Source: Anomaloglossus baeobatrachus
Lineage: Eukaryota > Chordata > Amphibia > Anura > Aromobatidae
Assembly: GCF_048569485.1 (NCBI RefSeq)
Contig: NC_134360.1
Location: forward strand, 182,504,796 to 182,568,795
Direction: 5' to 3'
Length of the DNA: 64,000 nucleotides
This document shows, piece after piece, positions 32,262 through 43,576 of the stretch. Numbering within the stretch: the stretch's first letter is position 1; every line of letters begins with the position of its first letter. Made by a program: the position numbers and the translations under genes. Under the pieces are notes generated by a model. That model did not search any database. It was not told the DNA's origin and was given only the letters and a program-made list of their open reading frames with translations.

Positions 32262-32629
32262 GGCTATGTGCGCACGTTGCGTATCTGCATGCAGTTACGC
32301 TGCGATCTGCACCGCAGCGTAACTGCATGCGTCCTGCGTCCCCAGCATAATCTATGAAGATTAAGCAGGAGATGTGAGCACGTGGCGTATTAGAGCGCAG
32401 CGCTTCGGCTGCTGCCCGAAGCGCGCGTTCTAAGAAGTGACATGTCACTTCTTTCCTGCGCTCTGCATGCAGCTCCTGCCCTGTCTATGGGAGGGGCTGC
32501 ACTCAGAGCGCATGGAATCGGCTTTTTTTTTCATTACGGACTCTTTCTGCAGCGATTTGAAGCGCACGTGTGCTGTTCAAATCGCTGCAGAAATTTCTGC
32601 AGGGCAGAACGCTACGTGCGCACATAGCT
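32262..32629. mobile_element. Harbinger-type MITE, TTA target
   Basis: GGCTATGTGCGCACGTTGCG on the left and CTACGTGCGCACATAGCT on the right, with TTA at 32259-32261 and 32630-32632. Internal mirrored blocks (ATGCAGTTACGCTGCG; GAAGTGACATGTCACTTC palindrome) are typical of these foldable elements. No coding sequence. Confidence 0.75.
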
Positions 32630-32639
32630 TTAAAGTGCC

Positions 32640-33671
32640 CCCACTCACCTGAGAACCTGTCACCAGATTTTTCCCTATTAAACCAAAAATATCACCTTCT
32701 GCATCTCCTGGGCTGCATTCTATGAAGGTGCACCTTGTTGCTGGCCCCCATTTCAACCTCCAAAACAGCTTTATAAAATATTACCTTTTCACATGCAAAT
32801 TAGTTTGGTTAACCAGATAGGTGGGCTCTATTTCGCCTTCTGTCCCCCCTCCTGCCGCTGTTCGCCGTCCCCCAGTCTTGATTTGTATGGATGACGACGG
32901 CCCCGTCATCCTCCACGCTGATGCCGAAGTCTCGTGCAGGTGCAGTTAGCAGAAGCCACTATTGCGGGCCTGAGCAGAAACTATCCCTCTCGCGCGCCGG
33001 TGATGTATTTGCGCAGGCTCGAGATTATGGGCGGGTATTAGGATGACACTGGTGAGGTCATACACAGCGCCGCCCATAATCTCGAGCCTGCGCAAATACA
33101 TCACCGGCGCGTGAGAGGGATTGTGAGTATACTTCCAACCAGGCGTCCTTTCCATTTTTTATGACTCTTGTTCTTTTGTGTTCTGCCTTGTACGTTTTAT
33201 CCAACAGTATTGATGTGCTGCTTTTACAAGTGATTTAACAAAACATATTTATTTTTATTGTGTTGCATGAATTTATCTTGGTGTTCTTTCTCTGGAAAAT
33301 TGCCAATGACAGTTATATACATTCATCAATGCTGCCAAATTTAGCATCTGAAGGTTGCGCTTGAGTCTCAGTGATCCCCTCTGCTATTGAGGAGTATGGT
33401 TCTACTAATTCAAGTATGTCAGGAATCCGTCCCTGGAACAATGTGGCCACCCCTGAAGCAGGACAACCCAACGTGTAGGGGGTGAGAAGGATTGGTGGAG
33501 GCTCCATCCTTCAGTTATTACTATACCCTCCAGCTCTTGACAGCATGTCACTTATCCCAATATATGCATGCATAGTGGAATATGTTTTAGCCATACAACT
33601 GAGATAGACGTCAAGAATCCTCCCAAATTATACCTTCATCACAAAATGTATTCCCTGCTCAAAACTACCTA
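32640..33671. other. Decayed MITE-like sequence and unassigned DNA
   Basis: GAGAACCTGTCACCAGATTTTTCCC at 32651 resembles a T2-type end (compare 3364). A strong hairpin follows at 32993-33112. 33150-33670 shows nothing recognisable. Confidence 0.45.
32993..33112. repeat. Hairpin with arms of about 42 bp
   Basis: CGCGCCGGTGATGTATTTGC, then GCAGGCTCGAGATTATGGGCG, is repeated in inverse as CGCCCATAATCTCGAGCC and GCGCAAATACATCACCGGCGCG. The spacer is about 34 bases. The arms are almost identical. Confidence 0.92.
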
Positions 33672-33831
33672 CAGTACAGACCAAAAAACGTTTGGACACA
33701 CCTTCTCATTCAAAGAATTTTCTTTATTTTCAGGACTCTGAAAATTGAAGATTCACATTGAAGGCATCAAAACTATGAATTAAAACATGTGGAATGAAAT
33801 ACTTAAAGTGTGAAATAACTGAAAATATGTC

Positions 33832-34565
33832 TTATATTCTAGGTTCTTCAAAGTAGCCACCTTTTGCTTTCATTACTACTTTGCACACTCTTGGCATTTT
33901 CTTGATGAGCCTCAAAAGGTAGTCACCGGAAATGGTTTTCCAACAGTCTTGAAGGAGTTCCCAGAGATGCTTAGCACTTGTTGGTCCTTTTGCCTTCACT
34001 CTGCGGTCCAGCTCACCCCAAACCATCTCGATTGGGTTCAGGTCTGGTGACTGTGGAGACCAGGTCATCTGGCGTAGCACCCCATCACTCTCCTTCTTAG
34101 TCAAATAGCCATTACACAGCCTGGAGGTGTGTTTGGGGTCATTGTCCTGTTGAAAAATAAATGATGGTCCAACTAAACGCAAACCAGATGGAATAGCACG
34201 CCACTGCAAGATGCTGTGGTAGCCATGCTGGTTCAGTATGCCTTCAATTTTGAATAAATCCCCAACAATATCACCAGCAAAGCACCCCCACACCATCAGA
34301 CCTCCTCCATGCTTCACGGTGGGAGCCAGCAATGTAGAGTCCATCCGTTCACCTATTCTACAAAGACACGGTGGTTGAATCCAAAGATCTCAAATTTGGA
34401 CTCATCAGACCAAAGCACAGATTTCCACTGGTCTAATGTCCATTCCTTGTGTTCTTTAGCCCAAACAAGTCTCTTCTGCTTGTTGCCTGTCCTTAGCAGT
34501 GGTTTCCTAACAGCTATTTTACCATGAAGGCCTGCTGCAAAAAGTCTCCTCTTAAAGGGAACCAA
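33832..34565 (-). pseudogene. Tc1-like transposase lacking DNA-binding domain
   Basis: Two frames cover it. 34353-34551 reads RRLFAAGLHGKIAVRKPLLR, then WTLDQWKSVLWSDESKFEIFG (first D). 33832-34344 reads VKHGGGLMVWGCFAG, FIFQQDNDPKHTS (second D) and SPQSPDLNPIEMVWGELD (E), ending YFEEPRI. One frameshift lies between them, around 34344-34353. All three catalytic residues are visible. The roughly 100-residue helix-turn-helix part is missing because the inverted repeat leads almost directly into RRLFAAGL. It could not act on its own ends. Confidence 0.85.
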
Positions 34566-35151
34566 ACATCAGGATTTTCATGTATAAGGTGCAGCCAGTG
34601 CAGTACTGGCACTATCAGGCACAGGCTGTACATACCATCAGGGGGCAGCTCGGGTGTTCATTCAGTGAAATCCAACTGATGAGAGGACGCGATTAGCTGC
34701 AATCGCGTCCTCTCATAAGCTGTTCTGCAGTCCTGTTGTGACCACGCGCGCTCCCGCGGTCACAGCGGGATCTGAAGAAGCGAGGGCGCATGCGCCGCCC
34801 TCTCCTGCAAAATACTAAGTACAGCGGGCTTCAGAAACATGGTGCCGGAGATAAGCGCTATGTGCAGGTGCCAACTTCGGCGCCATGTTTCTGAAGAGAG
34901 AAATTTACATACGGCCAGTGAGAGGGAGGAACAGGGGGTGGGGATAAACGTCCATAACACGCCCGGACATTAGGAGAGAGGTGCACACGTCAATCAAAAA
35001 GTGCACAAATTTTCAAACTTTATAAAGTTGGATTTCACTGACTAAACACCCGAGCTGCACCCTAATGGTATGTACACAATGTGCCTGATAGTGCCAGTAC
35101 TGCACTGGCTGCACCTTATACATGAAAATCCTGATGTTTGGTTCCCTTTAA
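34552..35151. mobile_element. T2-type MITE inside the Tc1
   Basis: TTAAAGGGAACCAAACATCAGG on the left and the inverse CTGATGTTTGGTTCCCTTTAA on the right, counting the TTAA copies. Extended subterminal inverted repeats (ATTTTCATGTATAAGGTGCAGCC...) reach over 60 bp. GCGATT and CCGCGGTCACAGCGGG hairpins lie inside. The sister Tc1 gives the empty site CTCTTAACAG. Confidence 0.9.
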
Positions 35152-35205
35152 CAGTTGTTCTAGAGATGAGAGGGTGTGTCCAAACTTTTGGTCTGTACTG
35201 TACAT

Positions 35206-35763
35206 GGCTATGTGCACACTGAGGGTCTAATTCCTCAAAGCTTTCACACCAGAATTCTGGCACTCATAGTTGCACCTAAATTTTGAAACATTTTCACGTC
35301 ACTATCGTAGCTCTGGAATTATGGGCAGAGCGGAGCTGGATGGGGTCAAGGGATACCTAAGCTTGTCTCATACATGACGAGATGTGGTATTTACCATGTA
35401 AGAAATCTGAAGCGTTTGACAATTGGTATACACCTCTGTGCACCACAAAAGAACTCTCACTCCAGTCAGATACTAGAGTGAGATTTCTGGTGTAGTGCAC
35501 AGAGATGAACACCCCTTGTCAAATTCTCCAGATTTATGAGGACGGTGGACCGCTTCATGAATTTGGAGTGTTTGATTCCAGCATGGCCTCTTCATCAAGA
35601 CCGGTGTGAACAACGCTGGTCTTTATGAATTGGGCCTTGAGTCTTATTGCTTAGTTTTTGGAGCAGAAACTGAGCGGAAATTTTCCAAGTTCCCCTAAAA
35701 AGTGCTTAGTTTCCGCTTCAAAAATTGAGCAAAAAAACCCAAAACATTGATGTGCACATACCC
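35206..35763. mobile_element. Possible Harbinger-type MITE
   Basis: GGCTATGTGCACACTGAG at the left and TGATGTGCACATACCC at the right look like inverted ends of the GGCTATGTGCGCAC kind. GCAGAAACTGAGCGGAAATTTTCC and TTTCCGCTTCAAAAATTGAGC are internal mirrored blocks. The target duplication is unclear. Confidence 0.4.
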
Positions 35764-36495
35764 TATTAAAGCTACCCTTACTGAGGCCTGAAACACACTT
35801 CCGTTTGGGCTTGTAATGAAACAGAAACTCTGTCTCAGACTACCACAGACTCCCTGTAGGCATTGTAGGTAAACTGTAGAGCGTCGACTATAAATAAAAG
35901 GAATTGTGGAAACGCAACAACCTCTTGAGGCCAGAGTGACAATCATCCCACTACAGGTGCTCTTGTGCATTTTTCGTGAATCGTGACAGTGTGCTATGCA
36001 AGGGGCTAAATTAAAAAGGCTAGCTGAAAATCTATAGTCTATCATAGATTATCATTAAACCTTTGCTCTGTGGTTATTTAGTACCATTATGGCATCAGCA
36101 GTTTGTAGTGTTTTTCACAAAAGACTGCACACTGACAATATGGCATTTACTAAAAAAAAACGCATAGGGACTAACCACTTCAATAGATGTACAAGTGTAA
36201 GGGGGTGGCCAAAACAAATAGTTATATCCATTGCTCCATAGCATTTATGCACAAACATCGACATCTGCTGGAGGACCAGGGTCACCAGGAACTGACTGGT
36301 AAGGAGTGTGTTTCCTCAAAGAAATAGTCAAAGGAATGCTGAGTCAGGTGACAATTGTGGCACAGTTACCAAATATATAAGGCTGGGCTGGCAGCGAGAA
36401 GGCGGAGTTGGCACCAAGATTACCAGGGGAGCAGACATATGCACAGCATACCTGGTCAATGTCACTTTCAATGAAATTATCTGGAAGCGTACGGA
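35764..36495. other. Unassigned sequence
   Basis: No gene or element recognised. Confidence 0.45.
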
Positions 36496-36695
36496 GCCCA
36501 GAGGACCCCGAAGACAGCATACCATCACCAGAGGAACCAGAAGACCGAATATTGTCGGCAGAGGAACCTGAAGACCGAATACCATCACCAGAGGAAACTG
36601 AAGACCGAATAACTTTGCCAAAGGAACCTAAAGACCAAATATCACCAGAGGAACAAGAAGACCAAACACCATCACCAGAAGAGGCTCAGTAAACA
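36496..36695. repeat. About 30-bp minisatellite
   Basis: CCAGAGGAACCTGAAGACCGAATACCATCA-like units repeat about 6 times with drift. The Pro/Glu-rich 94-codon frame (PSPEETEDRI) is the unit in translation and is not called. Confidence 0.8.
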
Positions 36696-36779
36696 CAGTC
36701 AAACACAACATTGGACATCGAGAACCAGAGACTGAGAAACAAACATTTGTTCTGGAGCAGCATCCAAGTGAGCCGGACC

Positions 36780-37590
36780 ATTACTTCGAATACTAACTTT
36801 TTAGGCTCGGATTATTCGTTACAAATCCCAAAGTACTAATCCGCTATACATTATGAATAATTAACCTAATGCCAGTCAATAGGGAACCGGAGCATTTTAC
36901 TGAGAAATCTTCAAGAAAAATACTCAGGTTCCCCATTGACTTGCATTAGGTTTGTTATTGGTGACAAACATTGGAATAGTATATGGAGAGAAGGTATGCA
37001 CACCAGTGACTATGTAAGGGGAATATATGAAAAGCAGAAACTGCTGTGTGAATACTGACATGAAAAGTCCAATAGCTATATGCAAGAATGAAAATGGAAT
37101 CTGCATTACTGCCATGAACATATGAATAAAGAGAAATTTAGCTACTGAATTGATCAATGCAACAGAGCCCCAACACTACGCCAAAGTATTTCTCTACGTT
37201 GGGGTCCCTAGCTTGTGTGTGTCCTCTCATGCAGTTAAAAAACTTACCGTGTATGGGAAGCTGAGACCCAGGCTATAGATACGTATAATGTGGACTGGCT
37301 TGGGTGGGGCCGGGTTCACAAACGAAAGACTTCTTTCGTTTGTGAACCCTGCTCCACCACACCTATTGCCAGTCCACATTATACTCAAATATAGCCTGGG
37401 TCTCAGCTTCCCATACACGGTAAGTTTTTTAACTGCATGAGAGGACACACACAAGCTAGGGACCCCAACGTAGAGAAATACTTTGGCGTAGTGTTGGGGC
37501 TCTGTTGCATTGATCAATTCAATAGCTAAATTTCTCTTGATTCATATGTTCATGGCAGTAATGCAGATTCCATTTTCATATTTTCATTCT

Positions 37591-37625
<35 letters not shown>

Positions 37626-37865
37626 CTATTGGATTTTTCATATCAATATTCATACAGCAGTTACTGCTTTTCATATATTCTCCTTACATAGTCACTGGTG
37701 TGCATACCTTCTCCCCATATAGTGTAGATTTTTTAGGTTTTTTGCACCCAGTTCAGACGGAATTGGTGTTCCAGACGTTATTTCTTAATTAAACATTGGA
37801 ATAGTACATAGGGATTCATTACGAATAATCTGAACCCGAATGGTTACTATTCCCTCATCACTAGT
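36780..37865. mobile_element. AT-rich hairpin MITE, split by a fold-back insertion
   Basis: ATTCGTTACAAAT near 36812 and CATTACGAATAATCTGAACCC near 37816 lie at opposite ends. CAATAGGGAACC and GGTTCCCCATTG frame a hairpin near 36911. The right end GGTTACTATTCCCTCATCACTAGT resembles the satellite monomer. The element at 36982-37790 interrupts it. Confidence 0.5.
36982..37790. mobile_element. Fold-back insertion with 16-bp target duplication
   Basis: Arms of about 360 bp are nearly perfect inverses centred near 37331: AAGGTATGCACACCAGTGAC ... GTCACTGGTGTGCATACCTT, and GTTGGGGTCCCTAGCTTGTG ... CACAAGCTAGGGACCCCAAC. A 70-bp unpaired tail (GTGTAGATTTTTTAGG...TTATTTCTTAATT) ends it. AAACATTGGAATAGTA occurs on both sides (36966-36981, 37791-37806). 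The right arm carries an extra (TA)n near 37593. No coding sequence. The long target duplication argues for retroposition or a Penelope-like mechanism rather than a cut-and-paste transposase. Confidence 0.82.
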
Positions 37866-37984
37866 CCTTGTAGTTGCTTTTGCATTTTTTTTTTACATAT
37901 AAAATAGTGGCGACTTGCAAGCAGAAGCCTCCTGAAGAATGGGCCGGTCACTTCTTTTAGCTGCTTCACACTTTTCAAACCCTA

Positions 37985-38510
37985 AAGGGGGCTTTACACG
38001 CTACGATATCGTTAATGTTTTATCGTCGGGCTCACGTCGTTAGTGACGCACAGCCAGCGTCATTAACGATATCACAGCGTGTGACACTTATGTGTAATCT
38101 AAAACGATCGCAAAAGCGGCCAAAATAGTTTGCTGCGGAGAGGTCGTCCTAAAGCAAAAAATTGTTTACCTCTCATTAGCGATGTTGTTCCTCATTCCTG
38201 CGGCAGCACACATCGCTGTGTGTGACACCGCAGGAGCGAGGAATATCTCCTTACCTGCCTCCACAGCCAAAGCGGAAGGAAGGAAGTGGGCGGGATGTTA
38301 CGTCCCGCTCATCTCCGCCCCTCCGCTTCTATTGGACGCCTGCCGTGTGACGTCGCTGTGATGCCGCATGACCAGCCCCCTTAGAAAGGAGGCGGATCGC
38401 CGGCCAGAGCGACGTCGCAGGGCAGGTAAGCCATGTGACGGGGGTGCGCAATTTTGTGCGCGACGGGCAGCGATATCGGTACCGATATCGCTATCGTGTA
38501 AAGTCCCCTT
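37985..38510. mobile_element. MITE, GCTTTACACGCTGCG family
   Basis: AAGGGGGCTTTACACGCTACG at the left and ATCGTGTAAAGTCCCCTT at the right. The internal GGAGGAAGTGGGCGGG-like block matches the copies at 4207 and 26223. The left flank is TA and the right flank AA. Confidence 0.85.
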
Positions 38511-38517
38511 AAGAATC

Positions 38518-38868
38518 TGTAAGCACTGGGAAATGTGCTTTTCTTAATAAAATTCCGCACCTTCTGACAGAATCCCACATCCGCAGCAGAAACTGCAACA
38601 AAAACGCACCCAAATTTGCATGCGGATTTGCCACGGTTTGGTGCATTTTTGCCGTGGATTGGTCCCTGCGGTTTTTTACCATTATCTATGGCAAAAATGC
38701 AGGTACCTGTGGAAAAGAAGTGACATGCTACTTCTTTTTGCTGCAGAAAACCTGCAGAAATTCTGCAGCAAAATCTGTAGGAAAAAAGCTTCGGAATGTT
38801 ATGAACAAAAACCGCACCTTTTCTGCAGCAAAGAACGCGGCAAAAAAAACACAGTGTGTGCACAGGGC
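38518..38868. mobile_element. Harbinger-type MITE, left end decayed
   Basis: The right end GTGTGTGCACAGGGCC is followed by TTA, the inverse of the GGCCCTGTGCACACAC start. The inside has the mirrored GAAGTGACATGCTACTTC and CTGCAGAAA/TTTCTGCAG blocks seen at 32262-32629. The left terminus is not clear. Confidence 0.55.
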
Positions 38869-39472
38869 CTTAAGCAGTTAAAAGAAGTGACAAAAAACGA
38901 AAGTCGGTTTGACATTGCTGTGCATATTCATTCTTTTTTATGTATTTTTGTGCTTTTTCCGTAGGTTCTGGTGAGAATTCACCTAAAAAGATGTCGTCTC
39001 CACAAGTTATTAATTGTACCTTTGTGTATACACGCCTTTTAATTGTTTATTGAAAGCCAGGACTCGCTCATCCACATCCACCAATTGTACTGCTGACCCC
39101 TTGTGGTAATGAAATGAATGCATGGTAAAAGTATTGCAAAGAAGACAACACTAGAGAAATGAACAGTGAGACGGCTCCCTCTAGCTGTGTGATTATGCAT
39201 GGTACTGTGTGCTGATCTGTGTATCTGATAAACACTCATGCCTCCAGTGCGGTGAAACATGTTGGGAGGGTCTGAATCTAGTGCATTGACAATCTATCAA
39301 TTTGCTTATTTAACACATGCTAGGGAATGATCTTTAACAGTGACTGTAGTATCAGTTCACTCCGGCATTAATTGTAGCGTGTCAAGATAACTAATATCCT
39401 GCATTAAGTGCTTTTAATAATTGTCTTTCAAATTATCCCTCAATAATTAAATTTGTAGAAATAAAGGTTATA
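38869..39472. other. Unassigned, with one degraded hammerhead-like motif
   Basis: CTCATGCCTCCAGTGCGGTGAAAC at 39235-39258 resembles CTGATG...GAAAC but lacks the full core. No gene or terminal repeat seen. Confidence 0.4.
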
Positions 39473-41097
39473 CAGTGCCTTGCGAAAGTGTTCATCCCCT
39501 TTGAATTTTTCAACCTTTTCCCACATTTTAGGCTTCAAACATAAAGATAAAAATTTACATTTTATGGTGGAGAATCAACAACAAGTGGGACACAATTGTG
39601 AAGTTGAACGAAATTTATTGCTTATTTTAAACTTTCATAAAAAATAATAAACTGAAAATTGGGGCGTGCAATATTATTCGTCCCCTTTAAGTTAATACTT
39701 TGTAGCGCCACCTCTTGCTGCAATTACAGCTGCAGTCGCTTGGGGTATGTCTCTATCAGTTTTGCACATCGAGGGACTGAAATTCTTGCCCATTCTTCCT
39801 TTGAAAAGAGCTGGAGCTGAGTGAGGTTGGATGGAGAGCGTTTGTGAACAACAGTTTTCAGCTCTTTCCACAGATTCTCGATTGGATTCAGGTCTGGACT
39901 GTGACTTTGCCATTCTAACACCTGGATATGTTTATTTGTGAACCATTCCATTGTAGATTTTGCTTTATATTTGGGATCATTGTCTTGTTGGAAGACAAAT
40001 CTCCGTCCCAGTCTCAGGTCTTTTGCAGACTCCAACAGGTTTTCTTCAAGAATGGTCCTGTATTTGGCTCCATCCATCTTCCCATCAATTTTAACCATCT
40101 TCCCTGTCGCTGCTGAAGAAAAGCAGGCCCAAACCACGATGCTGTCACCAGCATGTTTGACAGTGGGGATGGTGTGTTCAGGGTGATTAGCTGTGTTGCT
40201 TTTATGCCAAACATTGTTTGGCATTGTGCCCAAAAAGTTTGATTTTGGTTTCATCTGACCAGAGCACCTTCTTCCACATGTTTGGTGTCTCCCAGGTGCT
40301 TTGTGGCAAACTTTAAAAGACACTTTTTATGGATATCTTTGAGAAATGGCTTTCTCCTTGCCATTCTTCCATAAAGGCCAGATTTGTGCAGTGTATGACT
40401 GATTGTTGTCCTATGGACAGACTCTCCCAGCTCAGCTGTAGATCTCTGCAGTTCATCCAGAGTGATTATGGGCCTCTTGGCTGCATCTCTGATCAGTCTT
40501 CTCCTTGTTTGAGATGAACGTTTAGATGGATGGCCGGGTCTTGGTAGATTTGCAGTGGTATGATACTCCTTCCATTTCAATATGATCGCTTGCACAGTGC
40601 TTCTTGGGATGTTTAAAGTTTTGGAAATCTTTTTGTAACCAAATCCGGCTTTAAACTTCTCCACAACAGTATCACGGACCTGCCTGTTGTGTTCCTTGGT
40701 CTTCACGATGCTATCTGCACTTTAAACAGAATACTGAGACTATCACAGAGCAGGTGCATTTATGTGGAGACTTGATTACACACAGGTGGCTTATATTTAT
40801 CATCATCAGTCATTTAGGACAACATTGGATCATTCAGAGATCCTCAATGAACTTCCGGAGTGAGTTTGCTGCACTGAAAGTAAAGGGGATGAATAATATT
40901 GCACGCCACAATTTTCAGTTTATTCTTTTTTACAAAAGTTTAAAACAAGCAATAAATTTAATTGAACTTCACACAATTTTGTCCCACTTGTTGATGATTC
41001 TTCACCATAACATTAACATTTTTATCTTTATGTTTGAAGCTTGAAATGTGGGAAAAGGTTCAAAAATTCAAAGGGGCTGAATACTTAATGAGCCTGT
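39473..41097 (-). mobile_element. Tc1-like element (CAGTGCCTTGCGAAAG family)
   Basis: The left end is CAGTGCCTTGCGAAAGTGTTC after TA. The right end AAGGGGCTGAATACTTAATG is degraded. ATTTTTCAACCTTTTCCCACATT and its inverse mark the subterminal repeats. A minus-strand transposase fills the element. A second copy is at 61475-64000. Confidence 0.88.
39724..40706 (-). pseudogene. Tc1-like DD34E transposase with a frameshift
   Basis: 40251-40706 encodes the N-terminus: MKTKEHNRQVRDTVVEKF, IPRSTVQAIILKW (helix-turn-helix) and LPRPGHPSKRS (GRPR-like linker). 39724-40323 carries VKHAGDSIVVWACFSS, RRFVFQQDNDPKYKAK (second D), SPDLNPIENLWKELK (E) and ends TYPKRLQL. The frame changes near 40255-40320, so the LWSDETK motif with the first D is disrupted. 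HAGDS replaces the usual HGGGS. Otherwise it is close to full length. Function is lost in this copy. Confidence 0.87.
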
Positions 41098-42474
41098 AGT
41101 TTGGGGGTTTATTTGCTTTTGCCAATTTGTTATTATCCCCTTTTTTAAAAAAAAAAAAAAAAAAAATATCAAACAAATTTTATTAGGCATATTATAGTAA
41201 TAATAGATCATGGCATCATCAGAATGCAATCTATATCAAGGTTCACAATGTTCTTTATATAACTAAAAACAGCCCATCCTTTTACCCCTCCCCTCTCCCA
41301 TCCCACTATCCCCTTAACTAAACCCCTGGTGAAAAAAAATTGCAATACAAGTTTTACCAAATAGAAGATTATAATATTTAACATTTTTCCCTGCACTTGT
41401 CGGCTGATCTGATCAGCAGACATGTGCGGCTAATAGGTGTGGTTGGATCACCTGTTAACTAGTTAAATTCCGCTGTCAATCTCTGATAGTGGGAATTAAT
41501 GTGCTCCGGTAGGGGAGCGTGCTCTGATGGTTTATCATGACAGCTGATGACCTCTGTCGCTGTCATTACGAAGTTCTGTGAACGCCGGCTGAGTGCTAGT
41601 GTTCACAGGAGATCAGCATCCCTGCTGTTCATCTCTCTGAACAGCAGAAGCGATCGGACAGTGCAGGCTTTAAGTCTCCTAAAAGAACTAGTAAAATCAA
41701 TAAAAAGTGAAAAAAAAAAAAGTTTAAAAATATGAAAAAAATAATAAAAATTTTTTTTAAACTTTTGCCCCATTGAAAATAAAAGAACAACAAAAATTAC
41801 ATATTTCATATCGCCGTCTTCAGAAATACCCGATTTATCAAAATATAAAATCAATTAATCTGATCAGTAAGAGGCATATTGAGCAAAAAAAAAACAAAAA
41901 AAAAAAAATAAAATAAAAAACAAAACACCAGAATTACAATTTTTGGTCACTGCAAGAGTGTTAAAATGTAATAACAGGAGATCAAAAAATGGTGCATCTA
42001 CCCCAAAATGGTATAATTAAAAATATCAGTTCAAGACTCAAACAAATAAGCCACACACAGCCCCAGAGACCGAAGATGGCAGCAAAAGTGCAATACTTTT
42101 TCTTGACAAATTTCTAATTTTTTTTTCAACCCCTTAAATAAAAGTAAAACTATGCATATTTGGTATCTACAAACTCGCACTGATCTGGGGAATCATAGTG
42201 CCAGGTTAGTTTACAATATAGTGAACATGGTAAGTAAAAACCCCAAAGAACAATTGTGGAATTGTACTTTTTTTGCAATTTCACCTTCAGTACAATATGG
42301 GGCAGAAGGAATGGTGGAATCCAAAAAAACAACTTGTTCCACAAAAAGCAAGCTCTTATATGGCTATATTGATGGAAAAATAAGTTATGGCTCTAGGAAG
42401 AAGGCGAGGAAGAAAACAAAAATGGAAAAAAAAATAAATAAATAAATAAAAATCGCCAGGTAGTGAGGGGGTTA
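41098..42474. other. Unassigned A/T-rich sequence
   Basis: Contains poly-A runs near 41150, 41707 and 41887, and TTAACTAGTTAAATTC near 41456. No open frame or terminal repeat of note. Confidence 0.5.
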
Positions 42475-42599
42475 CGTCCCCTATATATAGTATGAGACCC
42501 CACACAGCCCCCTACATATAGTATGAGCCCCCACATAGTCTCCCTATATACAGTATGAGCCCCCACACAGCCACCTACATACAGTATGTGCCCCCATAC
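42475..42599. repeat. About 32-bp minisatellite, first piece
   Basis: CCCTATATACAGTATGAGCC then CCCACACAG units. The array continues at 43434-43576 and 47945-48280 and has been opened by two insertions. Confidence 0.85.
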
Positions 42600-42612
42600 A
42601 GCTCCAATATAC

Positions 42613-43420
42613 AAAAAAGGAGGGGAGCCAGCACTGCTTGTGAATGGCTTGCAACAATGAAGAAATAAAAAGTGTAATATTCACAAATTCGTTCCTACTG
42701 TAAAAATTCAATGAGATTTTTTGCAAATGATTGATCAATGATTTGAGCCCCCCTGCCCCGTCACGGCAAATCTCTATAGGGGGGTCCCTAACGCTATATT
42801 ATAAATTATTATGTACCAAAAGGTCTCATATAATGAGCGGGACCATATGAAGACACCACTTACCCGAGACATATCTGAACCGCTCCCATGCTGCTAGGAC
42901 TGACAACCGCGAATAAAGGCAGCCCAGGTGCCAGTGTGTGTGGCAGAACCACACACACCAGCACAATGTCAGGACTGGCCCTCACAGTGCCAGACCAGCA
43001 AGCATGGATGAGGGCGGAACAAGGTTCAGGCAGGTGGTGTTTAAATAATGATGCCTTGGAGCAGGAGGTGGTGGCTGTGTGTGAACAAGCACCAAACTGA
43101 ATTTTGATGGCTACAGAAGGAATTTGCAAACCACACTGGGCGTGCACGGCATGGTGGCGGTCGACCACCTGACCAGTAAACGAAAAATATGGTCCTGCTC
43201 ATTATATGAGACTTTTTGGTACATAATAATTTATAATATAGCGTTAGGGACCCCCCTATAGAGATTTGCCGTGACGGGGCAGGGGGGCTCAAATCATTGA
43301 TCAATCATTTGCAAAAAATCTCATTGAATTTTACAGTAGGAACGAATTTGTGAATATTACACTTTTTATTTCTCCATTGTTGCAAGTCATTCACAAGCAG
43401 TGCTGGCTCCCCTTCTTTTT
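42613..43420. mobile_element. Fold-back insertion with 13-bp target duplication
   Basis: Arms of about 235 bp (GGAGGGGAGCCAGCACTGC ... GCAGTGCTGGCTCCCC; GATTTGAGCCCCCCTGCCCC and its inverse) flank a unique middle of about 330 bp. AGCTCCAATATAC lies on both sides (42600-42612, 43421-43433). The left end starts AAAAAAGG. No protein signal. Total length 808 bp, close to the 809 bp of the one at 36982, but the sequences are unrelated. Confidence 0.82.
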
Positions 43421-43433
43421 AGCTCCAATATAC

Positions 43434-43576
43434 AGTATGAGCCCCCACACAACCTCTTTATATATTGTATGAGCCTTCACACAGCCCCCGTATGCACAGT
43501 AAGACCTTCAACAAAGCCCCCTACATACAGTATGATCCCCACACAGCCCTCAAATGCAGTATGAGCTCCCGCATAG
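43434..43576. repeat. About 32-bp minisatellite, second piece
   Basis: TACAGTATGAGCCCCCACAC units between the fold-back insertion and the LTR element. Confidence 0.8.

Larger units (their letters stand above)
33672..35200 (-). mobile_element. Tc1-like element (GTACAGACC family), split by a T2 MITE
   Basis: CAGTACAGACCAAAAAACG at the left and CTTTTGGTCTGTACTG at the right, with TA outside (33670-33671, 35201-35202). It is the sister of 9426-12015 and carries the same N-terminally deleted transposase. The T2 MITE at 34556-35147 sits in a TTAA that is single in the sister copy (near 9473). Confidence 0.9.

Noticed and set aside
36982-43420. The idea that the two fold-back insertions are the same family because both are about 808 bp.
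   Set aside because: Arms, spacers and ends share no recognisable sequence; equal length is probably chance.
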